64,000 nt of DNA, taken from the NCBI RefSeq assembly GCF_000378505.1, contig NZ_KB899990.1, positions 186,001-250,000 of the forward strand, given 5' to 3'. This document shows, piece by piece, positions 1 through 9,181 of the stretch. The notes beneath the pieces were generated by a model that searched no databases, was not told the origin of the DNA, and was given only the letters and a program-made list of their open reading frames with translations. The stretch's first letter is position 1. Each line of letters opens with the position of its first letter. Source of the stretch: Modicisalibacter luteus DSM 23508 (lineage in GTDB: Bacteria; Pseudomonadota; Gammaproteobacteria; Pseudomonadales; Halomonadaceae). The translations under genes and the position numbers were made by a program.

Positions 1-1369
1 CGCTGAGCGCCTCCCAGTCCATGAGACCTGAGGGACGATGTCGGTGGCGTTCGCTGCGCCAGCGCCGGGTGCGGGTATCCAGTACGATTAGCCGAGGCGA
101 GGTGGGCAGAACGTATCCCCAGCCCTCGAAACGCAGCAATTCTCCGATGACCTGATCCTGACGCAGGGTTGGCAGGTAGCCGTCGATTCGTTCATCCAGC
201 AACTGACGCAACCGAGATAGGGGCGCAGCCAGCGTGTCGGGAGCGTTACCCCAGCCCTGAAACAGCAGATAGGCGAGTAAGGCATTGCCGATAATGCGAC
301 GCGAGAACGGATGGCCGTAGGCGCTTTCCTCCCAGGCGGCAGTCAAGTTCCAATCGTCGGTGACGTCATGGTCGTCGAATATCATCAACGTCGGAACCTG
401 GGCCAGCAGGCGGGCCGCGGCGGGCAGCTCGGCCACGAAGTCATCGATAATGTCGCGCTCGGCGGCGAAGCGTACGGCACATGTCTCGTCCAGCGGCGGG
501 GCCTGGCAATTGATCAGCCGCCACGGCTGCGGCGACCAGACCAGCAGGTACATGGCAACGACTTCGGCAAAGGTGATCAGGTGATTGGCGGCATTGGCCG
601 ATGTGAAGATGGGTTTCTCGACCCCGCCAAAAAAACGCTCTCGCAGCGCTTCGTTGGACTCGAATGCCGGAAGCAACTGCTCACGCCGATAATAGGTCGA
701 CTCGGCAGCGTAGAGTGCCTCGCTGTCCTCCACTACGGCGCCTTCCAGGCGTTCTCCAACCAGACCGAGGCGCCGGATCAACTCGTGAATGGCTGACAGC
801 ATGGGGCCGGCAACGTCGTCGGCGTAGATTTGATCTCCGGTCAATAGCAGCAGAGCGGGGCGTTCGGCGGCGTCGAGGCGCCGCTCTTCCAGCCAGGCAT
901 CGGCGCGTGCCAGGCCATCCTTTGAAACATGATGCGGTTTGCGACAGGAGCCATGCAGCAGGCTATCTAGTCTCGACTTGATCACAAAAGAAGGGTGTGT
1001 CTCGCCGGGATACAGAAGGTGCGGGGCCCAGGAAGCGATGCCCGTCTCTCTGCCTTGCTCACTGCGAATGAACAGGTCGTAACCGATCAGGACATCGCTT
1101 GCTAAAGGGGAGGTCAGCTCAATGTCGATGAGATAGACGTAGGCATGAGCACCCAGAGGAACGCACTCGCAGTGAGCATCGAGGGCGAAATGACGGGCAG
1201 ACTCGCTATCGGGATACAGCGCCATGCTCAACGACAGCTGACGGCTGGTGGCCAGCCAAAGCGCCATGCGGCCGGGTTCGATACGGCGCAATATGGGGCC
1301 GGCAAGTACGTCTGGCAGAGTATTAAGTGTCGCCATATTGTTGCCGGCGCTGAGCGGGGCGGTTTGCAT
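1..1369 (-). CDS. PhoD-like phosphatase (partial, C-terminus off the left edge)
   Basis: An open minus-strand frame runs without a stop from about 1369 to the window edge, giving about 456 residues and lacking the C-terminus. It carries motifs of the PhoD-like metallophosphatase family: HGSCRKPHH near residue 137, LLLTGDQIYADDV near 177 and FDDHDVTDDWN near 325, where the Asp and His residues would bind the metals. No signal peptide is visible, so a cytoplasmic or atypical location is possible. The start is uncertain: ATG at 1369 or 1336 (same frame), neither with a strong ribosome-binding site. The substrate cannot be inferred. Confidence 0.85.
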   Translation of the reverse strand, partial: MQTAPLSAGNNMATLNTLPDVLAGPILRRIEPGRMALWLATSRQLSLSMALYPDSESARHFALDAHCECVPLGAHAYVYLIDIELTSPLASDVLIGYDLFIRSEQGRETGIASWAPHLLYPGETHPSFVIKSRLDSLLHGSCRKPHHVSKDGLARADAWLEERRLDAAERPALLLLTGDQIYADDVAGPMLSAIHELIRRLGLVGERLEGAVVEDSEALYAAESTYYRREQLLPAFESNEALRERFFGGVEKPIFTSANAANHLITFAEVVAMYLLVWSPQPWRLINCQAPPLDETCAVRFAAERDIIDDFVAELPAAARLLAQVPTLMIFDDHDVTDDWNLTAAWEESAYGHPFSRRIIGNALLAYLLFQGWGNAPDTLAAPLSRLRQLLDERIDGYLPTLRQDQVIGELLRFEGWGYVLPTSPRLIVLDTRTRRWRSERHRHRPSGLMDWEALS

Positions 1370-1419
1370 AGGGTACGCAGCATAACCCGCCCCGCGAGAG
1401 TTGACCAAGAATCTGGCGG

Positions 1420-2088
1420 CTATGCGTCTGTATCGCGGGTACGCAGCGTGGGATCGCTCAGGCAGCTACTGACCTCGTCATCACTGGTCTGGCCAAATTC
1501 CACGTACCACTGACCGACGGCACGAAAGGGCTCCGGCGTCGCGACACACACGATCTCGTCGACATCGTTGGCTAAGCCTTCCAACGTCTCGCTGGGAGCA
1601 ACAGGAACAGCCAGGGTGCAATGCTTGGCGCCCAATTGGTTAACGGCCTGAATGGCGGCGCGCATACTCGCCCCCGTGGCAATGCCGTCATCGACCAGAA
1701 TGACTTCCTTGCCCTGCAAGTCTGGATAAGGGCGCTCGCCACGGTAGGCCAACTCGCGACGTGCCAGCTCACGATTCTCCTTGTCGATAACGGCCTGCAG
1801 GCTGTCTTCGTCAAGGCGCAGGCGCTGCAGCAGCGACTCATCCAGCACCGTGACACCGCCACTGGCAATGGCGCCCATCGCAAACTCTTCATGGCCTGGC
1901 ATGCCCAGCTTGCGCACCACCATGACGTCAAGCGGGGCGTCCAAGGCGCGGGCAACTTCCGCCGCCACCGGAACACCGCCTCGGGGTAGGGCCAGCACCA
2001 GTACGTTGTCCTGACCGGCGCGCGCTTTCAGCCGGTCGGCGAGCGCCTGGCCGGCCGCGCGACGATTGGTGAAAGGAACTTCCGACAT
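1420..2088 (-). CDS. Phosphoribosyltransferase-domain protein
   Basis: The protein is 222 residues and starts at ATG 2088, preceded by a clear AAGGAGG at 2094-2100; an upstream in-frame start at 2124 lacks such a site. It has the type I phosphoribosyltransferase fold signature, with the PRPP loop VILVDDGIATGAS near residue 130 and an N-terminal VLALPRGGVPVAAEVA segment. This is the stand-alone family often annotated only as phosphoribosyltransferase. No purine or pyrimidine specificity can be assigned. It lies 50 bp upstream of the PhoD-like gene on the same strand, so the two may be co-transcribed. Confidence 0.85.
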   Translation of the reverse strand: MSEVPFTNRRAAGQALADRLKARAGQDNVLVLALPRGGVPVAAEVARALDAPLDVMVVRKLGMPGHEEFAMGAIASGGVTVLDESLLQRLRLDEDSLQAVIDKENRELARRELAYRGERPYPDLQGKEVILVDDGIATGASMRAAIQAVNQLGAKHCTLAVPVAPSETLEGLANDVDEIVCVATPEPFRAVGQWYVEFGQTSDDEVSSCLSDPTLRTRDTDA

Positions 2089-2187
2089 CGTGACCTCCTT
2101 GTGGGCTCGGCAACGCTCCCACATGTTCGTATGTCATGTCCTAGTGCACAGCGTGGTCAGGGGCAGGGCTTTTTTCCAACCGGGCGT

Positions 2188-3177
2188 TCACGATGCCGCG
2201 CGCCGATAACGCAGGGATCGCTCGACGATGTCGCTGCCGGGGCAATACTCACCCTGGGCTGCGGCCAGCGCCCGTGCCAGCGTAAGGTCGGCGATACGGG
2301 CATGATCCTGCGGCAGCGAGTTGACCGGCAGGGGCAGGAAGTCGAGCAGGCGATCGTCACCGAAGGTCGCCAGGCGCAGAGGTTCAGGCAGACCGCCGTT
2401 TTCCAGCAGCACATCAAATGCGCCGTCGAGCAGGGTGTAGGAGGCTGTGACCAAGGCATCGGGCAGGCCATGCACATCGAGTAACTGACGCATCAGTGCC
2501 GCACCTTCGCTGCGATCATAGCGCTTGGCGGTCTGGATCAGCGGTGTGGCTTTCGTATCTGCCAGGGCCTGGCGAAATCCCTGGCGTCGTTCGCGGGTAA
2601 TCGAAAGCTCATCGACGGCATCGAACCAGGCGATACGCCGAACTTCCGGTGTCAGCACGGATCGGGTCAGCGCTTCGGCGGCGGCGGCGTTCTGGCTGAT
2701 GATGCAGACGAAACGTGTCGGGTCCAGTTTGCGGTCGATGGCGATGATCGGCAGCCCACCATTCATGATATCAACATAGAAGGGATCGTTCGGGGCCAGG
2801 CTGCTGGCGACGATCAACGCCTGGCATCGTTGGGCGCGTAGCGCCCTGGCCAGCTCGCGTTCGGTATCGGGATCGTCGTCCGAGCCGGCAATGAGCAGCT
2901 GATAGCCTTTTTCCCGGGCGCCGCGCTCCAGGCGCTTGGCCAGGCGGGCATAGCTGGCATTTTCCAGATCGGGGATGATCAGGCCCAGGGTGCGGCTCTG
3001 GCCACGTCGCAGTGCGGCGGCCTGGGCATCGACCCGGTAGTGGTGGCGCTCGACGACTGCCATGACGCGCTCCACCGTTTCGCGGCTAATGCGGCGTTCC
3101 GCGGCCTTGCCATTGATCACATAGCTGGCAGTGGTGCGCGAGACCCCGGCGAGGTGGGCGATTTCGGCAAGCGTCAT
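2188..3177 (-). CDS. fruR: LacI-family fructose repressor FruR/Cra
   Basis: The protein is 329 residues. Its N-terminal LacI helix-turn-helix (MTLAEIAHLAGVSRTTASYV, residues 1-20) is followed by a periplasmic-binding-protein-like effector domain with the LGLIIPDLEN entry segment. Length and the N-terminal region fit FruR/Cra, which senses fructose 1-phosphate in pseudomonads. It is divergent from fruBKA, and the 200-bp gap between them holds three FruR-like boxes. This supports local repression of the fructose PTS operon relieved by the product of FruA. A global Cra role cannot be judged from this window. Confidence 0.92.
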   Translation of the reverse strand: MTLAEIAHLAGVSRTTASYVINGKAAERRISRETVERVMAVVERHHYRVDAQAAALRRGQSRTLGLIIPDLENASYARLAKRLERGAREKGYQLLIAGSDDDPDTERELARALRAQRCQALIVASSLAPNDPFYVDIMNGGLPIIAIDRKLDPTRFVCIISQNAAAAEALTRSVLTPEVRRIAWFDAVDELSITRERRQGFRQALADTKATPLIQTAKRYDRSEGAALMRQLLDVHGLPDALVTASYTLLDGAFDVLLENGGLPEPLRLATFGDDRLLDFLPLPVNSLPQDHARIADLTLARALAAAQGEYCPGSDIVERSLRYRRAAS

Positions 3178-3290
3178 GGCGTTTCCTTGTATTACGGTGA
3201 GGCAGGTCTGGTTAAGTCATTCAATTCTACGGTAGCGCTGGGGAACGGTATCCCCTGCTAAGGTCGATGCTACTAGTGCTTGATTAATTG

Positions 3291-3352
3291 GCTGTCTCGT
3301 TTCAGCATTGCAATTAATTAAAGGTGACACGATTCAGCGTTCCGTTTCAATC
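3291..3352. promoter_or_regulatory. Three tandem FruR/Cra-like operator boxes
   Basis: Three related 16-mers lie in the fruR-fruB gap: GCTGTCTCGTTTCAGC (3291-3306), GGTGACACGATTCAGC (3323-3338) and GCGTTCCGTTTCAATC (3337-3352). All share a CGwTTCA core, matching in reverse complement the TGAAwCG half of the known Cra/FruR consensus. They sit 25-87 bp upstream of the fruB start codon, where they could block the promoter. The boxes are seen directly; binding by FruR is inferred from family knowledge and position. Confidence 0.65.
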
Positions 3353-3377
3353 GCTGGGAAGGCTGAAAGGAGGCTCC

Positions 3378-6254
3378 ATGCTCACGCTTCATCAGGACGA
3401 CGTCCTGCTCGATTGCCACGCATCCGACTGGCGAGACGCCCTGGACCAGGCCGCCGCGTCGCTGGCCGAGGCCGGCCGAGCCACGCCGGATTATCGCCAG
3501 GGACTGCATGACCGCGAGGCGCAGTCCTCGACTTACCTGGGCAACGCCATTGCCATTCCGCATGGCACGCCGGCCAGCCGTGACCAAGTGCTTAGCACCG
3601 GAGTGAGGGTGCTTCAGTTTCCCCAAGGGGTGGAATGGCACGACGGCAACCGTGTCCACGTGCTGGTCACTATTGCCGCCCAGAGTGACGAGCACCTGGA
3701 TATTCTGCGTGCCTTGACCCATGTCCTCGATCGAGAGGGTGTGCCGGAGCGTCTTGCCAAGGCCGGAACCCGCGCCGATGTCATCGCCGAGCTTTCCAAG
3801 GCCCCCGTGGTGGCCCGGGTCGATATAGACACCCTGTGTCTTAACTTCCCGGCCAAGGATCGCTTCGAATTGGCCCTGGCCGGCGCCGCACGGCTACGCC
3901 AGGCCGGTTGCGTCAACGCCGAGTTCGTTACCGCCATCGTCGAGCAGGAGCCGGTCGCACTGGGGCAGGGTCTATGGCTGGCCAGCAGCGCCCAGGGAGT
4001 GGCTACTCCGGCATTGTCACTGGCCACGCCCGAAGCAGCTTTCATCGGCCCGAAGGGGGCCGTTAACGGTGTTTTCTGCCTGGCCGCGCAGGGCGAAGCC
4101 CATCTCGGCTTGCTCGAGCGTATTGCCGAGCTACTCGACAGTGGCGATGGCGAAGCGCTGACTGATGCCGATGCCGCCACCGTGCTGGCACGCCTGGCTG
4201 GCGAGAGTGCCAGTGCCGAGACCGTACGTGTCCGTGTGCTCAATGCCCACGGTCTGCATGCGCGTCCAGCCAAACAACTGGTCCAGGTGGCACGCAATCA
4301 GGGCATGCCGATCAAGGTACGACTGCTCGAGGGAGGCGCCGAGACAGTGTCCGCCGCGAGCCTGACCAAGGTCATCGGCCTTGGCGCACGGCGCGGGCAG
4401 ACGCTGGTGTTCTCTGCCGAGGGCGACGGTGCCGTCGAGGCGCTGCAGGCAATGGTCGAGGCGGTACGTGGTGGGTTGGGGGAGAAGGTCACGCCGCTGG
4501 ACGAGCGCAGCGAGATCGAGGAATACCGCCCGGCCCCGGTCGAACTTGAGCCACTCGACGCCGATACCCCACATCCCGCTGTGCCGGCGGCGCCGGGGTT
4601 GGCCATCGGCACGGTCTTTGTCATGCGCACGCCGCGTTTCGAGTATCCTGAGCGTGCTCGCGATCTCGACGGGACGCGCGGCGGCGATGCCTCGGCGCAG
4701 AAGGCGCGGCTGGGGCACGCCTTGCAGGCTGCAGCCGAGCAGCTTGAGGCACTGATCCGGCGTGCGCAGGGCGGCGAGGTGGCGGAAATCCTCTCCATGC
4801 ATGAAGAGATGCTGGAAGACCCCGAGCTTCGCGAGTCTGCCCATGAAGGTATCGACGAAGGGTTGTCCGCCGAGGCGGCCTGGTGGCGTAGCGTGGACAC
4901 TGCCGCCCGTGCCCAGGAGATGCTTGCCGATCGGCTGCTGGCCGAGCGCGCCGCCGATTTACGTGATGTGGGACGGCGCGTACTGGGCATCCTGTGTGGC
5001 GTGGAGTTGCCGACACCGCCTGACACGCCCTATATCCTGGTCATGGACGATATCGGCCCGTCCGACGTGGCGCGTTTGGACACCGCCAAGGTTCGTGGCC
5101 TGCTCACTGCGCGTGGCGGGGCAACCTCGCATAGCGCAATCCTGGCACGAGCGCTGGGCATCCCCGCAGTGGTTGGCGCCGGCGAACGCATCATGACGCT
5201 GACCGACGGCACCGAGTTGATCCTCGATGGCGAGCGCGGTCGGGTGATTCCTGCACCAACGCGTGAGCGCTTGGATCGTGCTGAGCTGCGTCTCAAAGAG
5301 CACGAGGCGCGCCAGAAGGCGGCCTATGCCGCCCGCTTCGATGAGGGGCGCACGCGCGATGGGCACCGCGTCGAGGTTGCCGCTAACCTGGGCAACACCG
5401 CCCATGCCGCCGATGCCGTCGAGTACGGGGCCGAGGGCGTCGGCCTGCTGCGTACGGAGTTCGTGTTCATGGCGCATGCCGATGCACCGAACTTGGACAC
5501 CCAGATCGCCGAATATCGCGAAGCCATCGACGCGCTCGGTGGTCGGCCGCTGGTTGCGCGGACGCTGGACGTTGGCGGCGACAAGCCGCTCCCGTACTGG
5601 CCACTGCCCCAGGAGGATAATCCTTTCCTCGGCCTGCGCGGCATTCGCCTGGCGCTGACCCGACCCGATATTCTCGAGACCCAGCTGCGCGCATTGCTGA
5701 TCGCTGCCGGTGACAAGCCGCTGCGCATCATGCTGCCGATGGTCAAGGACATCGGCGAGTTCCGTGCAGCCAAGGCTATCCTCGACCGTCTGCAGCGTGA
5801 GATCCAGGCGCCGGACGTGCAACTCGGCGTAATGATCGAAATCCCGTCCTGCGCGCTGCTGGCGCCGAGCCTCGCCGAGGAGGTCGACTTCTTCTCCATC
5901 GGCACCAACGACCTGACCCAGTACACCCTGGCCATCGACCGTGGCCATCCCGAGCTTTCCGCGCAATCCGACGGCCTGCATCCGGCGGTGCTGCGATTGA
6001 TCCAGATGACCGTCATTGCCGCCCACGCCAAGGGCAAGTGGGTCGGCGTGTGCGGTGAGCTGGCCAGCGACGCTCAGGCGGTTCCGGTATTGGTCGGGCT
6101 GGGGGTCGATGAATTGTCTGTCTCGCTGCGCCAGGTGCCTATGGTCAAGGCACGTCTGCGCGAGTTCGACTTGTCCGAGGCGCGTCGTCAGGCCGAGCTG
6201 GCACTGGGACAGGCCACTGCAGAAGCCGTGCGTGAAGCTCTGGAGGCGCTGTAA
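3378..6254 (+). CDS. fruB: Fused fructose PTS phosphotransferase EIIA-HPr-EI
   Basis: The 958-residue multiphosphoryl transfer protein starts at ATG 3378 behind AAAGGAGG; an upstream in-frame start at 3324 has no comparable site. Domain order is EIIA-Fru (phospho-His62 in AIPHGT), HPr (His294 in GLHARPA) and enzyme I (His585 in GGATSHSAIL, with the C-terminal PEP-binding motifs IGTNDLTQYT and GVCGELASD). It moves phosphate from PEP through HPr to EIIA and on to FruA. All three active-site histidines are present, so the fusion should work without general PTS proteins. It overlaps fruK by one base (TAATG). Confidence 0.96.
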   Translation: MLTLHQDDVLLDCHASDWRDALDQAAASLAEAGRATPDYRQGLHDREAQSSTYLGNAIAIPHGTPASRDQVLSTGVRVLQFPQGVEWHDGNRVHVLVTIAAQSDEHLDILRALTHVLDREGVPERLAKAGTRADVIAELSKAPVVARVDIDTLCLNFPAKDRFELALAGAARLRQAGCVNAEFVTAIVEQEPVALGQGLWLASSAQGVATPALSLATPEAAFIGPKGAVNGVFCLAAQGEAHLGLLERIAELLDSGDGEALTDADAATVLARLAGESASAETVRVRVLNAHGLHARPAKQLVQVARNQGMPIKVRLLEGGAETVSAASLTKVIGLGARRGQTLVFSAEGDGAVEALQAMVEAVRGGLGEKVTPLDERSEIEEYRPAPVELEPLDADTPHPAVPAAPGLAIGTVFVMRTPRFEYPERARDLDGTRGGDASAQKARLGHALQAAAEQLEALIRRAQGGEVAEILSMHEEMLEDPELRESAHEGIDEGLSAEAAWWRSVDTAARAQEMLADRLLAERAADLRDVGRRVLGILCGVELPTPPDTPYILVMDDIGPSDVARLDTAKVRGLLTARGGATSHSAILARALGIPAVVGAGERIMTLTDGTELILDGERGRVIPAPTRERLDRAELRLKEHEARQKAAYAARFDEGRTRDGHRVEVAANLGNTAHAADAVEYGAEGVGLLRTEFVFMAHADAPNLDTQIAEYREAIDALGGRPLVARTLDVGGDKPLPYWPLPQEDNPFLGLRGIRLALTRPDILETQLRALLIAAGDKPLRIMLPMVKDIGEFRAAKAILDRLQREIQAPDVQLGVMIEIPSCALLAPSLAEEVDFFSIGTNDLTQYTLAIDRGHPELSAQSDGLHPAVLRLIQMTVIAAHAKGKWVGVCGELASDAQAVPVLVGLGVDELSVSLRQVPMVKARLREFDLSEARRQAELALGQATAEAVREALEAL

Positions 6255-7222
6255 TGGCCCGTATCCTGACGATCAGCCTCAATCCGGCGTTGGATTTGGC
6301 AGTCCGCCTGCCGCAGCTGGCCTTGGGCCACGTCAATCGTACCGAGTCGACGCGCCTGGATGCGGCGGGCAAGGGCGTCAACGTGGCCCGCGTTCTGGTG
6401 GCGCTGGGTCACGACGTGGTGGTTTCCGGTTTTCTCGGTGCGGCCAACGACGCTCCTTTCGTACGGGCCTTCGCCGATCTAGGCGTAACCGACAGCTTCC
6501 TGCGTGTACCCGGCGAGACCCGCATCAACGCCAAGGTAGCCGAGCATGACGGTCGGATTACCGATATCAACGGCCCGGGGCTGCAGGTAGGGGTAGAGGA
6601 GGTAGGGCAATTGCTCGATATCCTTGAGTCCCGCGCCAGCGACCTAAACCATCGCCTGGATGCCGTGGTCATCGCTGGCAGTCTGCCACCTGGTGTCACC
6701 GCCAATGACCTGGCCATGTTGATCGAATGTCTACAGCGGCATGGCCTGCCGGTATGGGTCGACACCAGTGGTCCGGCACTGCAGCGGGCCATCGAGACCC
6801 GGCCTACAGCTGTCAAACCCAACGAGCAGGAGCTCGCCCAGTGGGCGGGCGAGTCTCTGGACAGCGAGTCGGCCCGACTGCGTGCTGCCCGTCGCCTGCA
6901 TGCCGAAGGCGTCGACGAGGCACTGATTTCCGCGGGCGGTGAGGGTGTGCTGTGGGTCAGCCGGCGCGGGGCCTGGCTGGCCACGCCTCCAATAATGACG
7001 GTGGTGAGTACCGTCGGTGCGGGGGATACGCTGGTTGCCGGCATGCTGCATGGCGTACTGGAAGGTCTCGCGCCCGAGCGCGCCTTGCAACTGGCTACGG
7101 CGCTATCCGCCGAATCCGTGCGTCATGTCGGCGTGGGGGACCCAGCCGCGGCCGACTTCGATGATCTCCAACAACAGACGCATGTGCGTCGACTCGACGA
7201 TACCGCAGGGGAGCGCCCATGA
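6254..7222 (+). CDS. fruK: 1-phosphofructokinase
   Basis: The 322-residue PfkB-family kinase phosphorylates fructose 1-phosphate, made by FruA, to fructose 1,6-bisphosphate. Family motifs seen are the N-terminal ISLNPALDLAV, the substrate-loop GKGVNVARVL near residue 38 and the C-terminal GAGDTLVAG near residue 256 with the catalytic Asp. The start overlaps the fruB stop by one base and the end overlaps the fruA start by 4 bp, so translation is likely coupled. FruK also lowers the fructose 1-phosphate inducer of FruR. Confidence 0.96.
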   Translation: MARILTISLNPALDLAVRLPQLALGHVNRTESTRLDAAGKGVNVARVLVALGHDVVVSGFLGAANDAPFVRAFADLGVTDSFLRVPGETRINAKVAEHDGRITDINGPGLQVGVEEVGQLLDILESRASDLNHRLDAVVIAGSLPPGVTANDLAMLIECLQRHGLPVWVDTSGPALQRAIETRPTAVKPNEQELAQWAGESLDSESARLRAARRLHAEGVDEALISAGGEGVLWVSRRGAWLATPPIMTVVSTVGAGDTLVAGMLHGVLEGLAPERALQLATALSAESVRHVGVGDPAAADFDDLQQQTHVRRLDDTAGERP

Positions 7223-8976
7223 ATGTGATCCTGATTACCGCCTGCCCGAGTGGCATGGCCACGACCTTTCTTGCCGCCCGCCGTCTCGAGCAGGCCGCTC
7301 GCCGCCGTGGCTGGCAGCCGAGCGTGGAAATGCATGGTGAGCTCGAGCCGCCCAAACCGGTCAGCCAGGCCGACATCGATACGGCCGAGCTGATCGTCGT
7401 CGCCGCCGATCACGTGCCCGATCCGCAGCGCTTTGCCGGCAAGCGTCTGTTCCAGGCTTCTATCGCCCAGGCATTGCCGGATCCGGCCGGTTTCCTAGAC
7501 CGGGCCAACCGGGAGGCACGCGAGTACACCCCGCCGGCTGAGGCGCCCATTGCATCGGCCGAGGCTGCCGCGAACGCTGGTCAGAAGAGAATCGTTGCCG
7601 TCACGGCGTGCCCCACCGGGGTAGCGCATACCTTCATGGCAGCCGAGGCATTGGCCGAGGCCGGGCGTTCGCTGGGCCACCAGATCCGCGTCGAGACCCA
7701 GGGCTCCGTGGGGGCTCAGAACGAGCTCAGCGACGAGGAGATCCGTGACGCCGACGTGGTCATCCTGGCCTGCGATATCGAGGTCGACCCGACGCGTTTT
7801 GCGGGCAAGCGCATCTGGCGCACGTCCACCGGTAGCGCACTGAAGAAGCCCAAGCCGACCATCGAGGCGGCACTGGCCGAGGCCGAGGTTGAAAACCAGG
7901 GCGCGGCGTCCGGCGGGGGCGAGCGCAAGAAGAGCGTAAAGGAAAAAGGGGTTTACAAGCATCTGCTCACCGGCGTTTCGTTCATGCTGCCGATGGTGGT
8001 TGCAGGTGGCCTGCTGATCGCGCTGTCGTTCGTGTTCGGTATCGAAGCGTTCAAGGAAGAGGGCTCATTGGCCGCTGCATTGATGCAGATCGGCGGAGGC
8101 AGTGCCTTCAAGCTGATGATTCCGGTACTCGCCGGCTACATCGCCTATTCCATCGCTGACCGGCCGGGTATTGCGCCGGGCATGATCGGTGGCTGGCTCG
8201 CCGCGGACATCGGCTCGGGCTTCATCGGCGGTATCCTCGCCGGCTTCCTCGCCGGTTATACCGCCATGGTCGTAATCAAGTATTTCAAGCTGCCGGCAAG
8301 TGTCGAGTCGCTCAAGCCGATCCTGATCATTCCGCTGATCGCTAGCCTGGTGACAGGCCTGGTGATGATCTACATCGTCGGCGAGCCGGTGGCCGGCATT
8401 CTCGCGGCATTGACGACGTTTCTCGAGAACATGGGCTCGACCAACGCCGTGCTGCTCGGCATGCTGCTTGGCGCGATGATGTGTTTCGACCTCGGCGGGC
8501 CTGTCAACAAGGCCGCCTATACTTTCGGGGTCGGCCTGCTGGCTTCCGAAACCTACGCGCCCATGGCGGCGATCATGGCCGCTGGCATGGTACCGGCGCT
8601 GGGTATGGGAATAGCCAGTTTCGTGGCGCGCAAGAAGTTCTCCGAGCCGGAGCGTGAAGCGGGCAAGGCCTCGTTCGTATTGGGCCTGTGCTTCATCAGT
8701 GAAGGTGCTATCCCGTTTGCGGCGAAGGATCCGCTGCGCGTGATTCCCGCCAGCATGATCGGCGGGGCGGTGACCGGAGCACTATCCATGCTGTTTGGCG
8801 CTAAGCTGATGGCGCCGCATGGCGGCATCTTCGTACTGTTGATTCCCAACGCCATTACGCCGGTCATGCTCTACCTGCTGGCCATCGTCGCGGGATCGTT
8901 GATTACCGGACTGGGCTATGCCGCAATCAAGCGTCATGGCGAGGAAGTGGCCGTGGGAGCTACCAGTCAGGCCTGA
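7219..8976 (+). CDS. fruA: Fructose PTS transporter, EIIB'BC
   Basis: The 585-residue inner-membrane permease takes up fructose and phosphorylates it to fructose 1-phosphate. It has two EIIB-type domains, each with a cysteine in TACPxG (Cys9 and Cys131), then a charged linker and an EIIC domain with about ten hydrophobic segments from residue 250 on. By family, the second EIIB carries the phospho-cysteine (ACPTGVAHTF); the first is the B' copy, although it keeps its cysteine here. It is last in fruBKA and is followed directly by a strong terminator. Confidence 0.96.
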   Translation: MNVILITACPSGMATTFLAARRLEQAARRRGWQPSVEMHGELEPPKPVSQADIDTAELIVVAADHVPDPQRFAGKRLFQASIAQALPDPAGFLDRANREAREYTPPAEAPIASAEAAANAGQKRIVAVTACPTGVAHTFMAAEALAEAGRSLGHQIRVETQGSVGAQNELSDEEIRDADVVILACDIEVDPTRFAGKRIWRTSTGSALKKPKPTIEAALAEAEVENQGAASGGGERKKSVKEKGVYKHLLTGVSFMLPMVVAGGLLIALSFVFGIEAFKEEGSLAAALMQIGGGSAFKLMIPVLAGYIAYSIADRPGIAPGMIGGWLAADIGSGFIGGILAGFLAGYTAMVVIKYFKLPASVESLKPILIIPLIASLVTGLVMIYIVGEPVAGILAALTTFLENMGSTNAVLLGMLLGAMMCFDLGGPVNKAAYTFGVGLLASETYAPMAAIMAAGMVPALGMGIASFVARKKFSEPEREAGKASFVLGLCFISEGAIPFAAKDPLRVIPASMIGGAVTGALSMLFGAKLMAPHGGIFVLLIPNAITPVMLYLLAIVAGSLITGLGYAAIKRHGEEVAVGATSQA

Positions 8977-8996
8977 ACGGCGTGTCATGAGTCTTC

Positions 8997-9027
8997 AACG
9001 CCACCGGTATCCCGGTGGCGTTTTTTT
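8997..9027 (+). terminator. Rho-independent terminator of fruBKA
   Basis: A perfect stem, CGCCACCGG (8999-9007) pairing with CCGGTGGCG (9012-9020) around a TATC loop, extends by A-T pairs and is followed by a run of seven T. It lies 20 bp after the fruA stop. Confidence 0.93.
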
Positions 9028-9145
9028 ATTTGCCGTTATCCATCGGATAGTGAGGAGGCGCTGGCATTGCCGGCGGAGTTGGAGTAGTTTTTGCAGCCTT
9101 CATGGCATGGACCCTTACCCGGGCCCGTGTCCTTTTCGTCAGGCC

Positions 9146-9157
9146 CTACCCGGGTAG
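9146..9157. promoter_or_regulatory. Perfect 12-bp palindrome upstream of the ABM-domain gene
   Basis: CTACCCGGGTAG is a perfect palindrome 24 bp before the start codon at 9182. A partial copy of its core (TTACCCGGG) lies about 30 bp upstream. It could be an operator near the transcription start, but no regulator gene is adjacent. Confidence 0.3.
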
Positions 9158-9181
9158 TCGAAAGCGAACAGGAGATACACA

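Noticed and set aside
311-796. Plus-strand frame of 161 codons opposite the PhoD-like gene
   Set aside because: The minus strand carries clear PhoD motifs over the whole interval, so the plus-strand frame is a shadow.
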